Source of the DNA: Dipteronia dyeriana
Lineage: Eukaryota; Streptophyta; Magnoliopsida; Sapindales; Sapindaceae
Direction: 5' to 3'
NCBI GenBank assembly: GCA_032871835.1
Contig: CM065300.1
Span: forward strand, 112,713,088-112,777,087
DNA: 64,000 nt
The notes below the pieces were generated by a model. It had not been told where the DNA came from, did no database searches, and was given only the letters and a program-made list of their open reading frames with translations. Of this stretch, positions 45,531 to 55,707 are shown one piece after another. Both the position numbers and the translations under genes were made by a program. How positions within the stretch are numbered: position 1 is the first letter of the stretch; each line of letters starts with the position of its first letter.

Positions 45531-46273
45531 TGTTAGGTTTTAGTTTGTATTGGCATGAATTCCATATCAAAATGATGTTTACTTGTAATGACTTAGTTGT
45601 TTAGGTTCATGATGATTCAAGCTTCAAGGAAGAAGAAACAACAAGTCAAAGCAAGTTCTAAGTCTTCAAAGAGAAAGGATGCAATATGGTTCTACAAAGG
45701 TATACTAAGACCTTATCTTTCTTTTATAAGGCTTAGGCACACACACACATATCATACATTTGTATCCCTGCATCGTTGTGCACCATTATAAGCACACACA
45801 TACAACTCATTCATATGTGTCCCTGTATCATTGTGCACCATGTATAACACATTCACACACTTTAAGATGAATGCTCATGCATTGGTTTGGAAATAACATG
45901 TTTTGGAATATGCATGATTGGAAACTATCTCTATGTAGATTGTATTCTAGTGTGAATTGTGTTTGTGTCGGTATATGTTTGTATAACATGGATATTAAAC
46001 TTGTATTTAGTCTTAAATCATTCTTGATTGAGTTCCGGTCATTTTGGTTAATCATACTATTGATTTCAAGTTCTAAGTCAAAAGATACTACACTTTCAAC
46101 TCATGTTTCATATATTGTCTTCGTCTTGATATATCGAGTCGAATTATTATTTTCTAGGTTTAGTATCTTATATTCCCATGTCTGTTTGAGAGTTACAATT
46201 CGTAATCTATAAACGAATTCAAATTTCAAGTTCAGAGGCCGGAGAACGTTTGTAGAAGGCGATAGGAATGCAC

Positions 46274-46329
46274 CATGGCCAAAAGGCCATGAAAGTGTTC
46301 ATGCCCGAGATGGCGCGTGGCCATCTCGG
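46274..46329 (+). repeat. LTR hairpins of E5 5' LTR
   Basis: CATGGCC (46274-46280) with GGCCATG (46285-46291), and CCGAGATGGC (46305-46314) with GCCATCTCGG (46320-46329), each exact. Same pair in the 3' LTR near 53858-53913. Confidence 0.85.
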
Positions 46330-47359
46330 CCGCACAACCTTGCTACCTCGAGATGCCCACGCGCCATCTTGGGGAATCACTAACAAGTGAGGGAAAAATG
46401 GTCTTTATTGCTTTCTTCTTTCCCACTCCTTTATAATCTCTTTCCCTCTCACATTTCATTCTAAGAAGAAATTCAAATCAAGTGTGCAGAATTTTCTCTC
46501 TAAATTTTCTCACCTTCCAAATACTATAACTTCTTCATTTAAACTACGATTTGAGTGATTTTAAGTTGAGAGTGTTCATATATTCATCCTACATCTTTTC
46601 TCTGGAGGTTTGAGTTAATTTTGCTGTTTTTTTTAGTGTCTAATTATACAAAAATGGGACTGCACCTAAATCAACTAAGGTATTGATTTTCTCTCAAAGT
46701 TTTCTTTTAAAACTTGGTCAATTGCCTTGGGTTTTCTTCTTCTAAATATATTTGTTTATTGTGAGTTTTTTGAACACTTTCAAAGCTAGATTGAGTTTCA
46801 ATTGAAATCATACATGTTGAGTTAGGTTTTGATTTTGCCTATGTTATCACATGTTTGGGATTGTATTATGCTAGCTTTGATTCTAGGACTATTTGATGAT
46901 CTTTAATTGATTGATTTTGAGAAAAATAGTTCCTCACATGTATTAGGCTCTCTTGACCAAATTTCTCATATAATACTTGTGCTTATGTTCTTTTTAGCTA
47001 TTCATGTGTTTTTGATGAATCTATGATTAGAAATATGCTCTAGAACTTTAGCTTAAATCTAATTGACTTTGACATATGATCTTAGCATGTTTTAGGTTTT
47101 TATGATTTAAACTTGATCTTGTAATTTATTGATTATATCTTGTGATTCAATTTTAAATATATGCATGTATCTAGGTTGTGATTAATGTTGATCATATCTT
47201 ACATAATCTAGTTTGATTACACATGCATGATTAACTAGACTATATGTGATTTGTGCATTCATTCTCATGTCTAGTATTTTCCATTGGATGTGTTGATCAT
47301 AGCATTCTATATTGCGTGCTTATTTGCGTTTTGCATTCATGATCACCTAGATGCCTTGT

Positions 47360-47665
47360 GAGAAAGAAGTCTTGATAATAGATGTGAGACCTATGGTGTT
47401 GAGCAAGAAGTCTTGGCAAGAGGTGTGAAGCCTCGAATTGTCAAGCAAGGAAGTCTTGGCTAGAGGTTTGAAGCTTTGGATAGCCGAGCAAGAAGTCTTG
47501 CCTAGAGTTGGGATAACTCGGATAGGTGAGCAAGGAAGTCTTGACTAGAGTCATGAGGACTTAGTTGAGCAAGAAGTATTGCCTTGGGTCGTGAGGATCC
47601 GGATAAGTTGAGCAAGGAAGTCTTGACAAAAGGTGTGAAGCCTCGGATTATTGAGCATAAGGTGG
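47360..47665 (+). repeat. tandem 40-50-bp minisatellite in E5 5' LTR
   Basis: About seven units of the AGTCTTGGCAAGAGGTGTGA type alternating with CTAGAGTCATGAGGACT-type units, each starting GAGCAAG(A/G)AGTCTTG. Confidence 0.8.
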
Positions 47666-47970
47666 CAACTTCTAGAGTAGGATAAGAGGATAGTTTCTAG
47701 GTGAAAAGGTCACTTGAGAGATTGTACTTGTTGTTTCTACTAGTGGATTTTGTTTGCCGATGGCTGCTAGCCCGTGAATGTTTCCTCTTCGGAGGTTTAC
47801 CACGTTATATCTTGTGTCAACTTTTCTCTATCCCTATCTCTTTAATATTTGTATTATGGATAGAACTTTTTATGTATGTTGACTTTGTTTCTACAATATA
47901 GGTTGTGTATGTGTTACAGTTACTTGTTTGTATCACACTTTACATCCGCTCTATTGATGAAAGGGCTTAG

Positions 47971-49881
47971 ATGGTAGTGGAAGAAGGTTATAGTCCTCCT
48001 ACCAAGGCTTTAGTGGATGGAACCATGATACTCAAGCCAATGAGTGAATGGACAACAAATGAGTTTGAGGTTGCTAAATGGCACCATCGTGCTATGAATG
48101 CCATCTTTGGAGGAGTTGATGGGCATCAATTCTCCAACATTCTAAATCTTGAATCCGTAAAGAAAGCTTGGGATACTCTCTAAGTTACTAATGAAGGAAC
48201 CTTAGCAGTGAAGAAATCAAGGCTTCAAATGTTGGCATCACAATTTAAAGGTTTAAGTATGGATGTGGAAGAAAAGTTCGAAGACTTCCAATTTTGGCTT
48301 CTTAATATTGCTAACCAATGTCAAGCACTTGGAGTACCTATCTCAAAATAGCGTTTAAATTGGAAAATCCTTAGGTCTCTTCCTAAGAGATTTAAATCAA
48401 AGGTGATGGCCATTGAGGAAAGTAAGGATGTGGATAGTATGAATATTGATGAGTTGCTTGGGTCTCTCCAAACTTATGAGATGTGCTTGAAGCCAAAGAT
48501 CAAGAGTAAGGGAATCGCTCTCAATGCTATTGAAGAGGAGAGTGATGATGAAAATGAAGAGATGGCACTCTTGGTTAGAAGGTTCAAGAAGTTTCTAAAG
48601 AAGAATGACAAGCCAAAAGGCAAGTCTTCTAAGGAAAAATGAGTCAATAGAACATCATCTCCAAGGATTGTGAAGAATAGTCAAGCCATGAACAAGAAAG
48701 AGGTTCAATGCTATAATTGTCAAGGTTTTGGTCACTTTGCTAGTGAGTGCCCCAAGAAGCCATCCAAGAAAGACAAGAAATGTAAAGTGTTGGCGGCTAC
48801 TTAGAGTGATGATAATTCTAGTGATAGTGAGAGCTCTAGTAGTGAGTCTTGAAGTGATGAAGAGTTGGTGAGCAACTTTGTAGCTCTAACGACTTCTCAT
48901 TCTCCACTAGATGTTAGTAGTACAATATCTTTGAACAAGAACTTTGATGCAAATCATGATGGAAGTTCTAGTTTCATTCCTACTAATCTTGAGTTGTTGA
49001 AAAAGATAGAAAAACTTGAAGAAGCTAGAGACAATGCTCAAAGAGAAGTAGTTGAGAAGGATGATTTGATCAAGAAGCAACTAGATGAGTTTGTGGTTGT
49101 CACTCGTAGACTTTTTGGTGAGAAAGGTGATATTATGAAGAAGTTTAGAGAACTTCAAAAGATAAACCTTGAGAAGGATAATGTGATATCTTCTTTGAAG
49201 AAGAGAAAACAAGAATTGATAGAAGAGATAGACACGGCTAATGAGGCTATCAAGGACTTAGTGAATGATTCGATTAGTGTGTCTAGTGTTAGGAATCTTG
49301 TTAACTGTCATAGTGGTAAAGATGACTTGGTAGTTGAAGAGGACCTCTTGGAAGCACCATTTCCTACACATTTTGATGAAGTCGTGAATGATAAGAAACC
49401 ACACAAGAAGAGAAGATCAAAAGCCAAGAAGAAGTTGGCGAACAAGGTATGTTTGCAAACTCCTAGTGAAGCTAGTTCAACTCTAAAAGGTACAATCTCA
49501 TCTTTTATTCCAATTTGCCTTTATTGCAACACAATAGGTCACATTAAGCCTAGGTGTTATAAATATATTGAAAAATGCAAATTAGGAAATGAATATAGGG
49601 ATAAGGAGATTAAACTTTAACTTGAACATGCTAAGGTCTTGAAAGTTGAGAAACATGATAATATTGCTAAGCATGAGAAGAAGTTGTGGAGTAGAAAGAA
49701 TACTAATCTTGTTCAACTTGACAAAGCTTGTGTTGAAAATGTTAAGGAAGAGTTTGTTAATGATATTCTTGTTAATCAAGTCATTAAAGGACGTTTCTCT
49801 AGATTTAACATTGTTGTCAAGGATGATATTGGAAATGTTTGTGTAGGTACACCTAAGAACAAGTGGTTCAAGGGTGAGTGA
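47971..49881 (+). pseudogene. E5 gag with two CCHC knuckles and coiled coil (six internal stops)
   Basis: ATG at 47971 gives MVVEEGYSPPTKALVDGT. One frame runs to 49881 with stops at 48181, 48349, 48640, 48802, 48850 and 49618 and no frameshift. In order: UBN2-type gag core (WHHRAMNAIFGGVDGHQF, RFKSKVMAIEESKDV), first knuckle CYNCQGFGHFASEC (48709-48750), acidic Ser stretch, a long coiled coil (LLKKIEKLEEARDNAQREVV onward, about 49000-49260), a basic patch, second knuckle CLYCNTIGHIKPRC (49516-49557), and a tail KNKWFKGE. Two knuckles with a coiled coil between are the mark of Sirevirus gag, which packages RNA and binds host partners. Several stops can be explained by C-to-T change of Gln or Arg codons. 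Confidence 0.93.
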
Positions 49882-50400
49882 TCTTATCACTAATATAAGA
49901 AGCACATGTGAGATAGCTTTGAGGCTATATATCAATTGTGCTGAGAATTCTTGGTTGCTAGCTTTGAATTCTCCATGTATTGATATGAACTTAGTTATTT
50001 TACATCATTGTTGTTATGATGGTCAAAATTTGTTGATTAACTTTGAAGAAGTTCTTTTGTTATATGTGTTGATTGAGTTGAGATATTATGCTTTTTATAC
50101 TCTTGTTGTGAAACATTGTCAACTTGGTGTCATGAGGACATTCAAGGCAAGAGTGCTCATAAAAAAGGCGGAAGTATGATATTTAATGAATATAATGTGC
50201 AAAAGCGTATCTCTATACTCTAATGCATGTTCTCTTAGATATTCATCTTTTGACTCAATTTTTGACATACATCTCATAGCATGTCATATTAGAGAATTTT
50301 ATAGCATACATATGGTTCTCATTTACATTTGATATTTTAGGATCTAATAGTGATATTGTTCACATTGATCTTAACTTTGATGATTGTTTGTGTTTGGTAT
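49882..50400 (+). other. E5 sequence at the pol deletion
   Basis: Follows the gag tail. A 101-codon frame at 49874-50179 is not recognisable as protease, integrase, RT or RNase H. From about 50410 the text matches the 3' noncoding region of E1 that follows RNase H (2330 on). So the deletion of pol ends within this stretch. Confidence 0.55.
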
Positions 50401-51575
50401 ATTGAGTGGAATTACTTTCGAAAATATGAGCTTCATATTCTTTGAAAGCTACTCATTAGAGAAGTAATGATCTTGAATAAGTCTTTACTTATTGCTCTTA
50501 GATCATATGCTTATGAGCCATAAAATCTTGGTTTTCTGAAATTTCACTATGCTTCTCTTATATGTTTTGCTAGTAGGTTGAGTTTACTAATATGTAAACA
50601 TTGGATACACTTTGAAGTTTTTGTGCTTAAGTACATTTAAAATGACCTATGGTTATTATCCATTTTGCTTCGGCAATTACATAGAACTCAACGAGCACCT
50701 TCATGAAAAAGAGCTACACACATTGGTTGTGAAAGCTACTCAATGTTAGAAAGAGCTACACCATTGTGATGAGTGAAAGCCGTTATGAAGTGAATTTTGT
50801 TTATGTAAAAAAATGGTTAAATCAAAAAAGTGTTGAAAAAGAATCAATAAAAGAAAAAATCTTTGATTCAAAGCCTAAAAAAAAAGTGGAAGGCTTAAAA
50901 AGGAGTTTAGTTGAAAATCAAATGTGCTTGGATTGAAAAACAGAAATGGGATGACGAGCCACATGCACACACACACTCATATGTTAAAATCTATTCTCTT
51001 AATAGCAAAAAATCCGGATGATAATCGGTTTGACTTTTTATGGAAAAAGCTTAAGATGAATAGTTATTGGAAATTGTTTGCATGTTGATTATTAAACTAC
51101 TTCTTGATATATATTTGAAGCATATCACACACACACACACACTTTGTTTATGAGTATGATGATATTTTTGCAATTGTTGAAGAATTATGAGAGAACCTGA
51201 AAAATCTTTGTGTATCTCTTTTAGCATATGAAACTCATTTTTTTTATAGTTCTTCAAATTGCTTGAATGTGTGATTGTGTGAATATCTTTGTAAACTCTA
51301 TGCTATCATTGATTTTAGTTATAGCATTTATCAAGGGGAACATTGTATGCTAGATATTGTTCTCTTTTATGATATGTTCACATGCTTCATTTTGTTACAT
51401 GTTGGCATATATTTGACTTAATGATACTTGTAAGATATTACTCATCATCTTTGTCTTGCATGATGATTCATTCTTAAGTCATGTCATTGTGTTTATATAT
51501 TTGTGACTAATAAGTTTGTTTTGTCTTTCACTCATTTTTGTTGTATGTACAAAGCATCTTATTTCACAAGAACAA
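50401..51575 (+). other. E5 3' noncoding region before the extra ORF
   Basis: Collinear with 2320-3300 of E1: ATTTTGCTTCGGCAATTACATAG near 50663, GGATGACGAGCCACATGCAC near 50949, CA repeats near 50965 and 51125. No coding frame. Confidence 0.75.
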
Positions 51576-52642
51576 ATGGCAAGAACTAAAGTTACCGGAA
51601 GTGGAAATCAATCGATCCCATTGTGAAAGCCAAGTCTACCTCAAAGGGATCCACAGCTTCAAGGTCAAAGGATTTAGAGATATTTGCAACTAAAAAGATA
51701 TTTCAAGAGAGAGGCATTGACTTAGGTAAATGTAAAGATTCTTATGCTCTTAAATGCATTAAGGATAGAAATTTAGAATCTTGGGTGAGCATGCTAGGAA
51801 TAGTGAATGACACTACTGTTAGAGAATTTTATCATGAATATAGAGAGAGTGCCACCTTATTAGATGCTTTGATGGAGATTAGGGGTGTTGTGTTTAGAGT
51901 TAACCCGGTAAACATTAACAAGTTTCTTGGGCTATCTAGTGATATTGATTCAAACTTTCTAGATGTTGATATCATTGAGAATCTTAATATCATGGGTAGA
52001 ACTCTATGTGACAATGCTTCTTTTGAGTGGAAAGGTAGAGCTTATATTAGTCAACATGAGTTAACTAAGGCAAGTGCATTTTGGTATCTTTTTATTTGCA
52101 CAAATATTATAGGATCTTCGAATTCAAACGAGTTGAATAAAGACAAGATCAAAATAGTATATGCCTTGGTGACTGATCAACCTATAAACCTTGGGGATTT
52201 GATTATGTTTTACTTAGACAATGCGGCTTTCTCAACTAGAGGAGATAAGAAGCTTGCATTACTGGGGTTTATAACTTCTTTGTGTTTAGCTCATGGTGTT
52301 CAAAGTAGTGGAGATGATATGCTGGTACAACCCTTGGAAAAGTATAGTGATAAACGTGTGTCATACATGTCATATAAGGATAAGGGTAAGACATGTGATA
52401 CTTTTGGACTATTTAGTAGTTCACAAGTTGATTGTCAAGTGACTAGCATAAACATTCTTCCGGATTGGGCTTTACATTTGAAGAAGAAGGTTGATGAGCT
52501 TAGTGCTATAGTTGAAAAACAAGATGCTAGAATAAAGAGTTGGAGGAGTGTATTGCCTCAAGTTCAAGACCACCTCTCAAGCATTATGTTAGGTCAACTA
52601 CACGCACATCTTTCTTTGGTGGATCTAGTAGCTAGTATTTGA
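51576..52642 (+). CDS. extra ORF of Sirevirus E5 (putative plant transposon protein-like)
   Basis: The frame is open from 51623 to 52642 (339 codons), the longest in the window. Its first codon is GTG; the likely original ATG at 51576 (MARTKVTGSGNQS) is one base out of frame, so a single indel near 51610-51620 has cut off the natural start, and the first in-frame ATG is at residue 57. Text such as REFYHEY, VVFRVNPVNINKFLGL, ASAFWYLFICTNIIGSS, KDKIKIVYALVTDQPINLGD and GFITSLCLAHGV follows the pattern of the plant-specific domain named putative plant transposon protein (short: W.F....L.PT.......R..L...I..G..INVG..I...I), found in extra ORFs of plant retroelements. A coiled-coil-like segment (LHLKKKVDELSAIVEKQDAR) is near residue 290. 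No signal peptide or membrane span is seen, so I do not call it an envelope. Function unknown. Confidence 0.75.
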
Positions 52643-53090
52643 GTCTCATGGTATATTTCTTACCTTTTGGCATCATTTCAAGTCAAAAAGGGGGAGAAAG
52701 AGTTGTTAAGTGTTGCTAGTTACTTAGTTTCCTTTTTAATGTTGTTTTTGTGAACTTTTGAACTTTCAATGGCTTGTAATAATTAGTCTTAAGATTTGGT
52801 TAAGAATTCTTGTATTTGGCATGTATTGAGGGGGAGATACATGTATTTGTGGATTTAATTGTATATTCTTATCCATATTAGATGTTGCCATTTGTTGTTT
52901 TTCTCTTGTATATGCATTGTGCTTTAAGATGATTTGTAGGTTGCTTCAAGAGAAGATCAAGATGAAGTTCAAGAGTTTGTGAAGATCACTTATAGAAATC
53001 TTACTCATTGTAATGTAAGGGAGTGATTTTGTGACCTATCTTCATTTTATATTTGTAGTAAATGTATAGGTGTTTTGACAATGAATTTGT
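52643..53090 (+). other. E5 purine-tract region between extra ORF and LTR
   Basis: Holds AAAAAGGGGGAGAAAGAG (52686) and GAGGGGGAGATACA (52829), which are extra copies of the polypurine tract, in T-rich noncoding sequence. Confidence 0.75.
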
Positions 53091-53103
53091 CAAAGGGGGA
53101 GAT
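53091..53103 (+). promoter_or_regulatory. polypurine tract of E5
   Basis: CAAAGGGGGAGAT next to the 3' LTR start TGTTAGG. Confidence 0.93.
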
Positions 53104-53888
53104 TGTTAGGTTTTAGTTTGTATTGGCCTGAATTCCATATCAAAATGATGTTTACTTGTAATGACTTAGTTGTTTAGGTTCATGATGATTCAAGCTTCAA
53201 GGAAGAAGAAGCAACAAGTCAAAGCAAGTTCTAAGTCTTCAAAGAGAAAGGATTCAATATGGTTCTACAAAGGTATACTAAGACCTTATCTTTCTCTTAT
53301 AAGGCTTAGGCACACATACACATATCATACATTTGTGTCCCTGCATCGTTGTGTACCATTATAGACACACAAATACAATTCATTCATATGTGTTCCTGCA
53401 TCGTTGTGCACCATGTATAACACATTCACACACTTTAAGATGAATGCTCATGCATTGGTTTGGAAATAACATGTTTTGGAATATGTAGGATTGGAAACTA
53501 TCTCTATGTAGTTTGAATTCTAGTGTGAATTGTGTTTCTGTATGTATATATTTGTATAACATGGATATTGAACTTGCATTTAGTCTTAAATCATTCTTGA
53601 TTGAGTTCCAGTCATTTCGGTTACTCATACTATTGATTTCAAGTTATAAGTCAAAAGATACTACACTTTCAACTCATGTTTCATACAATGTCTTCGTCTT
53701 CGTATATCAAGTCGAATTATTATTTTCTGGGTTGAGTATCTTATATGTTCATGTCCATGTGAGAGTTACGGTTTGTAATCCATAAATGGATTTGAATTCC
53801 GAGTTTGGAAGCCGGAGAACAGTTAAAGAACACGAGGGAAGCGCCAGGGGAATGCACCAAGGCCAAAAGGCCATGAGGGTGTGCATGC

Positions 53889-53913
53889 CCGAGATGGCGC
53901 GTGGCCATCTCGG
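53889..53913 (+). repeat. LTR hairpin of E5 3' LTR
   Basis: CCGAGATGGC and GCCATCTCGG, exact inverted repeats with a 5-base loop; third box near 53947 in GTGCCATCTCGGGG. Confidence 0.85.
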
Positions 53914-54954
53914 CCGCACAGCCTTGCTGCCCTAAGATGCCCATGTGCCATCTCGGGGAAGCACTAACAAGTGAGGGCAAAATGGTCTTTCATGCTTTCT
54001 TTTTTCCATTCCTTTATAATCTCTTTCCCAATCACATTTCATTCTAAGAAGAAATTCAAATCATGTGTGCATAATTTTCTCTCTAAATATTCTCAGCTTC
54101 CAAACACCATAACTTCTTCATTTGAACTCTTATTTTAGTGATTCGAAGTTGAGAGTGTTCATCATTTAATCCTGCATCTTTTCTCTGAAGGTTTGAGGTA
54201 ATTCTACAGCTAGTTTTGGTGTCTAATCTTACAAAAACGGAACTGTACCTAAATCAACTAAGGTATTGATCTTCTCTCAAAGTATTTTTTTAAAACTTTG
54301 TCAATTGCCTTGGGTTTTCTTCTTCTACATATATTTATTTATTGTGAGTGTTTTGATTTGTGGTTTGAACACTTTCAAAGCTAGATTGAGTTTCAATTGA
54401 AATCATACATGTTGAGTTAGGTTTTGATTTTGCCTATGTTATCACATGTTTGGGATTGTATTATGCTAGATTTGATTCTAGGACTATTTGATGATCTTTG
54501 ATTGATTGATTTTGAGAAAAATAGTTCCTCACATGTATTATTCTCTCTTGGCCAAATTTCTCACATAATACATGTGCTTATGTTCTTTTGAGCTATTCAT
54601 GTGTTTTTTATGAATCTATGATTAGGAATATGCTCTAGAACTTTAGCTTAAATCTAATTGACTTTTTCATATGATCTTAGCATGTTTTAGGTTTTTGTGA
54701 TTTAAACTTGATCTTGTGATTTATTGATTATATCTTGTGATTCAAGTTTAAATATATGCATGTATCTAGGTTGTGATTAATGTTGATCATATCTTACATA
54801 ATCTAGATTGATTACACATGCATGATTAACTAGACTATATGTGATTTGTACATTCATGCTAATGTCTAGTATTTTCCATAGGATGTGTTGATCATAGCAT
54901 TCTATGTTGCGTGCTTGTTTACGTTTTGCATTCATGATCGCCTAGATGCCTTGT

Positions 54955-55265
54955 GAGAAGGAAGTCTTGACAATAGGTGTGAGACCTATGGTGTTGAGCA
55001 AGAAGTCTTGGCAATAGGTGTGAAGCCTCGGATTGTCGAGCAAGGAAGTCTTGGCTAGAGGTGTGAAGCCTTGGATAGTGGAGCAAGAAGTCTTTCCTAG
55101 AGTTGGGAGAACTCGGATAGGTGAGCATGGAAGTCTTGACTAGAGTCGTGAGGACTTAGCTGGGCAAGAAGTCTTGCCTTGGGTCGTGAGGATCCGGATA
55201 AGGTGAGCAAGGAAGTCTTGACAAGAGGTGTGAAGCCTCAGATTGTTGAGCATAGGGCGGCAACT
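54955..55265 (+). repeat. tandem 40-50-bp minisatellite in E5 3' LTR
   Basis: Same unit order as 47360-47665 with scattered changes. Confidence 0.8.
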
Positions 55266-55707
55266 TCTAGAGTGGTATATGAGGGTAGTTTCCAGGTGAA
55301 GATGTCACTTGAGAGATTGTACTTGTCTTATCTACTACTGGATTTTGTTTGTCGATTGCTAGCCCGTGGATGTTTCCTCTTCAGAGGTTTACCATGTTAT
55401 TTCTTGTGTCAACTTTTCTCTATTCGTATCTCTTTAATATTTGTATTGTGGATAGAACTTTTTATGTATGTTGACTTCCTTTCTATAATATAGATTGTGT
55501 ATGTATTACAATTACTTGTTTGTATCATACTTTTCTTGTGTTTATATATTGATTAATTGTCTTTAATTAATATATATATTGTGATACAAGCAATCTAGAG
55601 GGACAAACTTTTGTTTGTTTCTAAGGGAGTCGAAAAAGGTGTCTAACCTATTCACCCCCCCTCTAGTTTAGCCTTGAGCATTTAACCGTGATTGTATTTT
55701 AATACAA

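Larger units (their letters stand above)
45531..47940 (+). repeat. 5' LTR of E5, lacking its 3' end
   Basis: Collinear with 53104-55532 (TGTTAGGTTTTAGTTTGTAT start). After TTGTATCACACTT at 47928-47940 it changes directly to gag leader, whereas the 3' LTR continues 170 bp to its end. Holds the GCCATCTCGG hairpin (46305-46329), a second small hairpin CATGGCC/GGCCATG (46274-46291), TTTATAATC TATA-like box near 46430 and the 47360-47665 minisatellite. Confidence 0.9.
45531..55702 (+). mobile_element. Sirevirus E5 with two LTRs, pol deleted, extra ORF kept
   Basis: 5' LTR 45531-47940, gag, 3' noncoding region, extra ORF, polypurine tract, 3' LTR 53104-55702, flanked by TACAA at 45526-45530 and 55703-55707. 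Host LTR text continues on both sides. It lacks the last 170 bp of the 5' LTR, the primer site, and everything from protease to RNase H, so it can only have been mobilised, if ever after these losses, by other elements. It is the youngest layer of the 40197-60048 nest. Confidence 0.93.
53104..55702 (+). repeat. 3' LTR of E5 (2599 bp)
   Basis: From TGTTAGGTTTTAGTTTG to GATTGTATTTTAA, followed by TACAA. The end lacks the canonical CA, but the solo LTR at 57330 ends with the same TGTATTTTAA, so this is the family form here. Includes the hairpin (53889-53913), TTTATAATC box near 54013, a minisatellite (54955-55265) and the block CCTATTCACCCCCCCTCTAG near 55650. Confidence 0.93.

Noticed and set aside
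51623..52642. Calling the E5 extra ORF a retroviral envelope gene
   Set aside because: No signal peptide, membrane span or cysteine pattern is visible; the text fits a plant transposon-associated domain better. Position alone does not justify env.
54955..55265. Regularly repeated 40-50-bp units, considered as a CRISPR-like array
   Set aside because: Units are degenerate, without unique spacers, and sit inside a plant retrotransposon LTR; this is a minisatellite.
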